Assembly (NCBI RefSeq): GCF_958298935.1
Contig: NC_084927.1
Span: 15,156,001 to 15,220,000, forward strand
Direction: 5' to 3'
DNA length: 64,000 nucleotides
Source of the DNA: Phragmites australis
Taxonomy: Eukaryota; Streptophyta; Magnoliopsida; Poales; Poaceae
The position numbers were made by a program, and so were the translations under genes. Below are positions 56,519 to 64,000 of this stretch, in pieces. Numbering within the stretch: position 1 is the stretch's first letter; each line of letters starts with the position of its first letter. The notes under the pieces are model-generated. The model did not search any database. It was not told where the DNA came from and saw only the letters and a program-made list of their open reading frames with translations.

Positions 56519-57178
56519 ACAGATTTGGGCTCCTCCCCACGTTGCATCACAACGGCACGATGGCCGGCATGACAACAGCACGATGGCTGGCATCACAAAG
56601 AAAAGCAGGGCATCACACGGCCGGTCGGAGAACCGACTACGATAGCTCAGCTGGGAGGGGGATATGGAGCTACTCACCGGCGGCGTCAGCGCGGTCCAAC
56701 TCGGCGGCGGTGTCGGCACGGTCCAACTCGGCGGCGGCAGCTCCTCCTCGGCGTCGGCACAGTCCAACTCCGCGGCGGCGGCTCCTCCTCGGCGTCGGCG
56801 CGGTCCTCCTCGGTGGGGGGACAAGGCGCGAGGCGGCGGCACCTCGTCGCAGATTTGGGCTCCTCCTCATCGTTGCATCATAACGGCACGATGGCCGGCA
56901 TCACAAAGAAAAGCAAGGCATCACACGGCCGGCCGGAGAATCGACTACAACGGCTCAGCCGGGAGGGGGATATGGAGCTACTCACCGGCAGCGTCAGCGC
57001 AGTCCAACTCGGCGGCGGTGTCGGCGCGGTCCAACTCGGCGGCGGCGGCTCCTCCTCGGCGTCGGCACGGTCCAACTCCGCGACGGTGGCTCCTCCTCGG
57101 CGTCGGCGCGGTCCTCCTCGGTGGGGGGACAAGGCGCGAGGCGGTGGCACCTCGTCGGGGGCGGCGGCGTCGTGCGGT
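56519..57178. repeat. 329-bp GC-rich tandem repeat, two copies
   Basis: AGATTTGGGCTCCTCC recurs at 56521 and 56850, and the following GCACGATGGCCGGCAT..GGCGCGAGGCGG.GGCACCTCGTCG repeats with small indels. Open frames on both strands here are by-products of GGC-rich composition. Confidence 0.85.
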
Positions 57179-57294
57179 GGCCCTCCTCGTTGGGGGTAGC
57201 GGCAGAAAGAGAGAGCGCGGGAGGCGTACGGAGGGACTGCCTGACGGCGTGGTCGAAAGTTTGTCAAAGCGCTAGGGTTTTCAAGGCCGCACGC

Positions 57295-57308
57295 GGTTAT
57301 ATAAATAG
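57295..57308 (-). promoter_or_regulatory. TATA box, probable promoter of the TNPA/ULP gene
   Basis: The minus strand reads CTATTTATATAACC, followed by a leader with AAAACCCTAG and a CTCTCTCTTTC pyrimidine tract, all typical of plant 5' ends. It lies directly beside subterminal-type repeats (57313-57425), the layout seen at the 5' ends of CACTA elements. Confidence 0.6.
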
Positions 57309-57312
57309 AAAC

Positions 57313-57425
57313 CATTTCCATATGCGGTTACTATCATTTCCATAGGCGGTTCCTTAAGCCAACCGCCTGTGGAAATCCATTTTCACAGGTGGTTCACCTC
57401 AGAAACCGCCTGTGGAAACCTGTGA
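57313..57425. repeat. Internal block of CACTA subterminal-type repeats
   Basis: Repeats of CCGCCTGTGGAAA and CATAGGCGG occur far from the terminus. The block at 57337-57395 (TTCCATAGGCGGTTCCTTAA and onward) is a near copy, in the same orientation, of 50949-51010 beside the left terminus. Confidence 0.85.
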
Positions 57426-57632
57426 AATGATTTTTTCTTGTTTGGGAAATACTATTCTATTACATATTAAAGCATCTTAAATTAAAGCATATACATGCCC
57501 TAAATTAAAGCAAAATCTCTCTTACATCATGCATACAAGTCCTCAATACAAATTAAAGCTTATCCTAATTTTATACAAATTTCAGGTTCTGTCACATTGG
57601 AAAATAATTCGCATAACATAGCACTATTTGCC

Positions 57633-58807
57633 TTAAACTGTTTTCCCTACACCATCTAGACGCATGTACGGCATCACAGATCTATCGAGGGTTGCTTCTA
57701 CAAGTTTGATCTTTTCTGGATCTCCGAAAGGCGGCACATCGTCGAACTGATTGTACTCTTCCTCATCCTCCACATTCTCGACTCCGACAATTCTTTGTTT
57801 TCCGGCAACAACTACGTGCTTCTTTTCATTCGCGGGGTCGATTATATAGAAAACGTGTGCGACGTGATCAGAGAGTACCCATGGGTCATCTTTGTGGCCT
57901 ACAATGCTGAGGTCGACAGTTGTGAAGCTGTAGTTGTCCACCACCATACCATTTGGGTGTTTGACCTATTTGCACCGAAAGATGGGGATCTTCAGATTCA
58001 CTCCATAGTAGAGTTCCCAGATTTCTTCTATGAACCCATAGTAGGTGATCTTTTCCCCTGTTGTGTCACAGGCTTCTGTTCGAACACCGCTGTTTTGGGT
58101 CGTGCTCTTTTTATCTTTTGCTTTGGTATAAAACATGTACCCATTAATGTCATACGCTTGCCATGACGTAACTAAACTTGATGGGCCACAAGCCAATATT
58201 TTCACATTTTTTTTATCTACAGATTCACAATCCGGAAGGTTTTGGTTCTTGAACCATGTGGTGAAGCGACGCTTGTGCTCTTTCAAGATCCAATCATATG
58301 AGCGGCCTTGATTTTTTGTGTGGAGCTCATTCAGATGTTGCTCAACGTACGGTACCACTAACTGGATCTGCTGCAAGATGGTGAAATATGCTTCTTCCAT
58401 TGATTTGTAATCATGATCGATGAATCTTTTCTTTCCTTTGGTCCCTCTCCTAGACAACCTCCCCTCATGTTGAGATACAGGTACACCAATCAGATTAGAA
58501 TCTTTTATATAATCGATGCAACACTCAACGACTTCCTCGGTACTGTAGCCCTCAATCATGTAACCCTCTGGGTGAGCACAATTCCGTACATAGCCCTTGA
58601 GAATGCCCATGTACCACTCAAACGCATACATCTGATGCAAGAATACAGGACCCAGCGCAATTATCTCATTCACGATGTGAACCAAGAGGTGTACCATGAT
58701 ATCGGAAAAGGATGGAGGGAAGCACATCTCAAGTTGGCACAAAGTCTCTACCAAGTAACTATGTAGAGCACCCAGTTTTTCAGCATCGATCACCTTCTGA
58801 GCAATTG
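57633..58807 (-). pseudogene. CACTA TNP2 transposase, C-terminal part
   Basis: From the junction at 58807 leftward it encodes the DUF4218-like region (MCFPPSFSDIMVHLLVHIV, FEWYMGILKGYVRN, HPEGYMIEGYSTEEVVECC). A linker follows, then the DUF4216-like region (YYGFIEEIWEL, IPIFRCK, FTTVDLSIVGHKDDPWVLS, IDPANEKKHVVVAGK), ending at 57633. A TAG at about 57965-57967 replaces the Trp after FRCK; otherwise the frame is open. The 5' part with the catalytic transposase domain is displaced beyond the Tat element inserted in codons near 58807. TNP2 cuts and moves CACTA elements. Confidence 0.88.
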
Positions 58808-60465
58808 TGTCGGTGTATCAGGAACCAGGGGTCCCTGAGTCCCGAGACCGGACCGGCCGTCCGCCACGTGTCACCATCCCGCGAGGTCCCCCCTGCAGGA
58901 TGAGGAAAATCTAAGTTCCGGGAGAAGGTGCTCGGGGCCACAGCCTCTGGTTCCCGAGCACCCCAGTTCCCCGATGACCCGCAGAGTCCAAGTACCGGGA
59001 AGAAAGTGCTCGGAGGGGTTCCCACTCGCCCCCAAGTACCATAGTCCCCCGATGGGCCGAACAGCCAAGTGCTCGGGAGAGAGTGCTCGGGGCTGCACGT
59101 GGCAGCCCCCGAGGACTCGGTCCCCCGAAGGATCTGCCCAAGTGCTCAGAAGAGAGTGCTCGGGGCTGCACGTGGCAGCCCCTGAGGACTCGGTCCCCCG
59201 AAGGGTTTACAGGAGTGCTCGGGAGAGAGTGCTCGGGGCTGCAAGTGGAAACCCCCGAGGACTCGGTTCCCGGAAGGGTCTAAAGGAGTGCTCGGGAGAG
59301 AGTGCTCGGGGCTGCACGTGGCAGCCCCCGAGGACTCGGTTCCCCGAAGGTCCTACAGAACTGCTCAGGAGAGAGTGCTCGGGGCTGCACGTGGCAGCCC
59401 CCGAGGACTCGGTTCCCCGAAGGGTCCTACAGGAGTGCTCGGGAGAGAGTGCTCGGGGCTGCACGTGGCAGCCCCCGAGCACTCGGTTCCCCGAAGGTTC
59501 GCGCAAGATCGCCCGACGCCCCGACGACCCAGAGGGACTCGTCGGCGGGGTGTCAGCCAATCAAAGGTCCAATGCCGCATTTAATGGGCACGCGCGGCCT
59601 GACATCCTGACATCCTGACATTCTCAGCTGCCCATGCCATGGTGTCAGTCCCTGCCATGCTTTGGTAGGGGGGCGTGGGTCCATTAATTGCACGGGTCCC
59701 GTCCCGTATCATCCGAGGTACCTCGGGATAACGTTGCTAGAATCAAAATGTTCCGCCTGCCACCCTGCCCTGACAGAAGAACAAGACAGGGTGAGCGCAC
59801 CGGGCGCCTCTGTGGCTGCCCGGTGGGCCCTCTCAATGACGCCGGAGGACGTCCACAGTGGCGGGTGGTCGGATGCGCGCCGCATTTTTCCACCGCCCCT
59901 GTCACTTCACCGAGACGGAATGATGACGCCTTTCTCCGTGGCGCCTTGGTACTCGCGCCCTCTCTTACCCATTCAGGATAAGTCGAGGTCGGCGTGTGTA
60001 TAAAAGGAAAGGATGGAGAACACATGAAAGCATAAAAAAAAAGCCAAGACACAAGCCTGACAAAGACCATACAAAGACAAGACGCGATCAAGAGAAGAGA
60101 CTAAGTAACTTGAGACGAAGAACATCACAAGCAAGCTCGAGCAGAGCTAGAACACGGGAGCCTCAAGCTCTCTGTTAGGCAATACACCCTTGTAACCAGG
60201 CACATCCTTGAAGAATTCCCTTCAAGGAAAGATATTGCATCTACACAGGAGTAGGGTATTACGCCCCCGTGCGGCCCGAACCTGTCTAAACCCCGATGCA
60301 TTTATCTCTTTTTTGCACTAGGTCGATCATCCCCCACCACCGGCCGTTGCATTTATTTCCATTTCCATTTGTTTCCCCGACGAGCTCGTTCAGGATCATC
60401 CCCCCGGCCGAATCTTTAAAAAGGGGTCTCTCGGGATCCCTGCGACAGGAGTTCATCCTCCGACA
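58808..60465 (+). repeat. 5' LTR of the second Tat element (1658 bp)
   Basis: Same plan as the young element's LTR in opposite orientation: U3 with six copies of the 73-bp unit (59066-59500), TATAAAAGG at 59999-60007, then leader and GTAGGGTATTACG block. Confidence 0.9.
59066..59500 (+). repeat. 73-bp array in the second Tat LTR, six diverged copies
   Basis: Units share GAGAGAGTGCTCGGGGCTGC followed by ACGTGGCAGCCCCCGAGGAC. Five of six keep the CACGTG core; the third has AAGTGG with a damaged stem. Between-copy divergence is clearly higher than in the young element. Confidence 0.9.
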
Positions 60466-60467
60466 GC

Positions 60468-60486
60468 TGGCGCACCTGGTAGGGGG
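60468..60486 (+). other. Primer binding site of the second Tat element
   Basis: TGGCGCACCTGGTAGGGGG, two bases after the LTR end, equivalent to the site in the young element. Confidence 0.75.
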
Positions 60487-60530
60487 CAATATCCCTGGAT
60501 TTGTTCGTTTGCTTTTTTCCACAGGAAAAG

Positions 60531-62848
60531 ATGGCTGGTGGGCACCGTCTCCAGCGTTCCGGCTCCACTTCCAGTGACGGAGTGCTGCCCGACGCCCGGG
60601 AGAGCCCAGTCGCTGCTGCATTCCAGCAGCAGCCGCTATCCACGTGTGCGGTTTTTCCCTCCCAAGGGGATTAAGGCGCTGGGCCCAGTAGGGCCGCCGC
60701 CGCCGCCGCTGATGCACTTTCCGACCCCTAGCAGGAGGTCGAGACCCCGGCTGCTAGGTCCGCCTCTGGACAACGTCGGGTGCCACTTCGGCACAGACTC
60801 GCATTCAGCGAGGCTAGCCCGGGGAGCGCGCTGCTTGCAGCGCATGCTCTCCTCAGGCACCCGCCCGTTCAGGCCACGCCGAACACTCCGGAAGGCCGGT
60901 GGATCCAAGATGTCGTCGCTTTGGTTGGCACTGCTCGCAGCCAGGTGCAGGCCGGGAGTCCTCGCACCAGTTTGTGGCCAACTTCCAGGGCACATTCACG
61001 CGCCACGGCTTGGAGTGCGACCTCCACGCCGTCAAACAGCAGGAAGGGGAGACGCTGCGGCGCTTTATACAGCGTTTCAGCCAGGTCCGCAACACCATTC
61101 CGCGAGTCGCCCCCCATGCTGTTATCGTTGCTTTCCGGTAGGGCGTCCGCGATGAGCGGATGCTCAAAAAGCTAGGTACTCACGAGATCGAGACCACTGT
61201 GGAGGTCTTCGCACTGGCCGATAAGTGCGCCAAGGCTGCGGAGGCCAGGGTGTGGCATGCTCCCCGCCCCGCCACCGACCAGCTAAGTTCTTCCCGCTCC
61301 GACAAGCGGGAAAAGAAGAGGAGAAGGAAGTGCGAGGCTGCTCCCGTCGAGCCGACCCAGGGCCCCGCCCATAGGACGGCTCAAGAGCCCGACCGCCGGC
61401 AAGAGCGCCGGCCGGGCGCCGACAGACGGCCCGCACCCGCAAGGGCCCCTGCTAGGGCCCCTCCTTGGGCCCCCGTGCCCGCGATGGCCCCGGCACCAGC
61501 TAGGGCACCGGCTCCCGCAAGAGCCTCGGCCCCCGGCCGGGCTCCTGCTCCAGCGAGGGTCCCCGCTCCCGCGGGGCCCGAGCCAGGCAAATGGTGCCCC
61601 ATACACCAGACCAGATGGCACGACCTCACGGAGTGTCGTACGGTCAAAGGACTCGTCGAGCAGCGCCAGAGGGAGCGCGATGAGTCCCACGGAGGAGGCG
61701 ATGCTGAGGTCGCCCCCGACAACGCTGAGCTCGGTTTCCAGGAGCCCGAGCATGCCGTCACCTTCATCGACGGGGGCGCGTACACGCCTTCCTCGCGCCG
61801 TGGCATCAAGGTCATGCGTCGCGAGGTGTGCTCGGCAACCCCGAGCGAGGAGGCCGCTAGGCCCCTGAGGTGGTCGGACGCTCCGATCACATTCAGTATG
61901 GCCGATCACCCCGCAAGTACTGCAGCCGTGGGGCGACTATCCCTGGTGGTGTCCCCCACTGTCTGCAATGTTAAGGTCGGCAGAGTACTGATCGACGGTG
62001 GTGCAGGCCTCAACCTCCTCTACAAGAAGGCTTTTGAGAAGCTGTAGGTGTCCTCCAGGCGCCTAAGGCCGTCGCTCCCCTTCTGCGGAGTGACCCCCGG
62101 GCACTCCCTGCCCCTCGGGCAGGTCGAGTTGCCCGTGACATTCGGGAGCCGGGACAACTTCCGCACGGAGTGCGTCCTCTTCGACGTCGCGGAGCTCCCT
62201 CTCCCCTACAACGCCATCCTCGGGCGTCCGGTGCTCGCCAAGTTCATGATGGCCGTGCACTACGCATATCTCACGGTTAAGATGCCGAGCCCCGCGGGCC
62301 CCATCTCCGTGATCGCCGACTCCGGCGGCGCCGTCTCCTGCGCTGAGCAGTCATTCATGGCTCTGGTTTCAGCACAGGCCGAGGTCGATGGCTCTACAGG
62401 GGGCCCGGGACCCTCTTCATCCAAACCCCGACTCGCCGCTGACGCCTCGGTTCCGACGAAGGAGGTCATGGTGGGCGAAGGCGCTACCCAGGTCGTCCGG
62501 ATCGGCGGTGACCTGGGTAGCAAATAGGAAAGCGAGCTCGTCGCCTTCCTCCAGTCTAACGCAGACGTGTTTGCCTGGCAACCGTCCGACATGCCCAAGA
62601 TCCCTAGGGAGGTGATCGAGCATCACTTGGCGGTGCGTCCGGACGCCCGCCCGGTGAAGCAGAAGGTCCGGCAGCAGGCGCCTTAGCACCAGGAGTTTAT
62701 CCGCGAGCAGGTCAGCAAGCTCCTCGATGCCAGATTTATCCGAGAAGTCCACCACCCCGACTGGCTGGCAAACCCAGTCATCGTCTCGAAGGCCAACGAC
62801 AAGCTCCGCATGTGCGTGGACTACACCGACCTGAATAAGGCTTGCCCT
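60531..62848 (+). pseudogene. gag-pro: Gag-protease and start of RT of the second Tat element
   Basis: ATG 60531 opens the same MAGGHRL start as the young copy. Early stops (about 60670 and 60730) and a deletion joining codons near 60950 remove roughly 150 residues before the Gag core. An open stretch from 61160 encodes the Gag C-terminus, Pro-Ala-Arg repeat, CPIH..C motif and protease LIDGGAG. A TAG at about 62045 interrupts it. The next frame ends at TAG 62525-62527, the same residue as 14048-14050 in the young element, followed in frame by RT codons with another stop near 62683. Here HPDWLANP is intact. The sequence ends after the codons for LNKACP where a new LTR begins. Confidence 0.88.
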
Positions 62849-64000
62849 TGTCATGGCCCAGAGTTTCTAGAACATGTAATTAAGTGCTAATGGGCATCAT
62901 TAGCATCATTTGTTTTGTTTTGAGCAGTGTAGACATGCAATGTGAAATTTAACCGAATTTGGTTAAACCAGGGTTAACTGATGCGTTGTGAAGCATCTCC
63001 TAAAACTTCTATGGAAGTTAGGGCTGGTGATAATTTTAGAAATTAGTAGATGCCAGGAGGAGAATATAAATGAATTTTTCCAAATTTTTGGGGATTGTTT
63101 TCAAGGCATAAAAATCAGCACAAGTTTGAAAAGCTTGCCTATTTGGAGCATTTTCATTTGAAATTGGTGCAGGCTTTCTGAGTCAAACAAGTTCAAATGG
63201 GTTCCTTATGAGTTTTAGTTTCCAGCAAAATTTGTTTTGCAAATTTTGGACTTTGGGAAGGTGTTCAAATGGATGGCTAAAGTGGTGGAGATATTTTTGC
63301 CTGGCGGTTACTGTTCATACGGGACCCACTCATCATCCTCCCTCCTCACTCAGCCGCGCTGCTTCCAGAGCGCGGCGCCGGCTTTGTTGACTTCCGCGGC
63401 CGGCAAACCCAGCACGCCGTCGAGTCACCGACCGAGCCTTCGAGTGGAAGCGTCGTCGGCCTTAACCCCCCCTGGACGCTCTCTCGTGGTGTCTCTCTTC
63501 TCTCTTCCTCGCTTGCTCTCCCTGTCGCCCAGCACACCTCAGAGCAGAGCCACGTTACGCCGCGCCGCCGGCCAAATCGGATGCGCCGTCGACGGTTTCC
63601 ATCGAGCCCGAGCCCCGTGGAGCCGTAGGGAGGAGCGCCCCGAGCTCCTCCGCCGTTTCCCCTCTTTCCCCGGCCGTTTCCCGCGCGGATTGGAGCCGCC
63701 CGCGTCTTCTTCCCCAACGGCGGCAACCGGGCTCCACCGTCTCCCGTCGCCCCACTGTTCTACAGCCTCACCGGCCTAACCCGCTGCACGGTGAGCTTCC
63801 CCATGCTCCTGTACGCCTTATGCGCGCGCCGTCTTCTCTCTGCCCGGTCGCCGGCACGGTGTTCCGTGGTGGTTGAATCGCCGCCGCCTCCCCACGCACG
63901 CCGCCGGTCGGGCCGCTATCGAGCTCGTCGGTCAGGAACCGTGCCGTTAGGTCTACGCGCTCACGTAGAACGTGTAGGTGTGCTCGGCCGGGCTTGTTGC
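62849..64000 (+). repeat. Start of another LTR, running off the window
   Basis: TGTCATGGCCCAGAGTTTC begins abruptly inside RT coding sequence of the second Tat element (the young copy continues there with CCTAAAGATCC). GCCCT (62844-62848) would be the left target duplication. The opening AT-rich 350 bp followed by a GC-rich CDS-like part (63300 on) mirrors solo LTRs A and B, so a Gypsy LTR of the same broad type is likely. Open frames here (for example 63237-63779) are not recognisable proteins. Confidence 0.7.

Larger units (their letters stand above)
50843..58807 (-). mobile_element. Large CACTA transposon with TNPA/ULP-like and TNP2 genes, cut on the right
   Basis: The left terminus is CACTACTACACAGGCGGG with subterminal TTTCCACAGGCGG repeats to about 51080. 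Genes run on minus: a broken TNPA/ULP1-type gene (51212-54870) and, upstream of it, the C-terminal part of TNP2 (57633-58807). The element is interrupted at 58808 by a Tat LTR within the TNP2 coding sequence, and the other terminus is not in the window. A second block of subterminal-type repeats lies between the two genes (57313-57425). Confidence 0.82.
58808..62848 (+). mobile_element. Second Tat-lineage Gypsy element, degenerate, plus strand
   Basis: The LTR 58808-60465 (TGTCGGTGTATC..CTCCGACA) is followed by PBS, gag-pro and the start of RT, then cut at 62849 by another LTR. The left flank is AATTG; the right duplication is outside the window. It is related to the young element throughout but carries several stops and a large gag deletion, so it is older and inactive. 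Confidence 0.9.

Noticed and set aside
56477..57345. GC-rich frames of 120-200 residues between the CACTA genes
   Set aside because: Low-complexity GGC repeats duplicated in tandem give open frames on both strands; no conserved protein pattern.
1..64000. tRNA or rRNA genes
   Set aside because: Only tRNA-complementary primer sites were seen; no cloverleaf-like or rRNA sequence stood out, although a dedicated scan was not possible.

Overview
This window looks like intergenic, repeat-packed nuclear DNA of a grass (Poaceae). The reasons are Tat-lineage Gypsy elements with the long G+C-rich LTRs common in grasses, several CACTA elements ending in CACTACTACA, hAT elements, a GC-rich intronless UGT gene, and GT..AG introns with plant-type TATA boxes. 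There are no bacterial-style operons, no CRISPR array and no rRNA or tRNA gene that I can see. I cannot name the species; a panicoid-type grass is only an impression.

Layout. 1-764: truncated Copia LTR (minus). 765-3752: degraded sequence with one MITE and a (GT)n tract. 3758-18160: a young, almost complete Tat/Retand-type Gypsy element on the minus strand with a perfect GCGAC target duplication. It carries gag-pro-RT-RNH-aRNH-INT in one frame broken by three stops, and on the opposite strand an intact two-exon gene with its own TATA box. 18166-18660: remnant of an older Tat integrase region, so the young element probably landed in an old relative. 18840-19250: broken MULE transposase. 19716-23622: tandem duplication of a small GRF-type zinc-finger gene. 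Copy 1 has a hAT insertion in its intron, and copy 2 has a truncated Tat LTR-PBS-gag fragment at its start codon. 25023-44563: an old Copia element opened by nested insertions: solo LTR A (26332-35411), which holds Copia-1 (30039-35292); solo LTR B (37523-40950); a CACTA (41271-42563); and a second CACTA-like end with an 88-bp tandem array (about 43069-44055).

44631-46112 is the only convincing intact host gene: a family-1 UDP-glycosyltransferase, probably of the UGT85 type. To its right lie a one-ended CACTA (46770), a hAT element (49245-49872), small tandem repeats, and a large CACTA (50843 onward, genes on minus) with a degenerate TNPA/ULP1-like gene and a TNP2 gene. TNP2 is cut at 58808 by a second, degenerate Tat element (plus strand). 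That element is in turn cut at 62849 by the start of another LTR, which runs off the window.

How it fits together: almost everything is transposon on transposon. The points most worth following are the intact antisense gene inside the young Tat element; a 73-bp tandem array with a G-box-centred hairpin in the U3 of its LTRs, at 6 copies in one LTR and 8 in its twin; and a stop codon shared by two separate Tat elements exactly between protease and reverse transcriptase.
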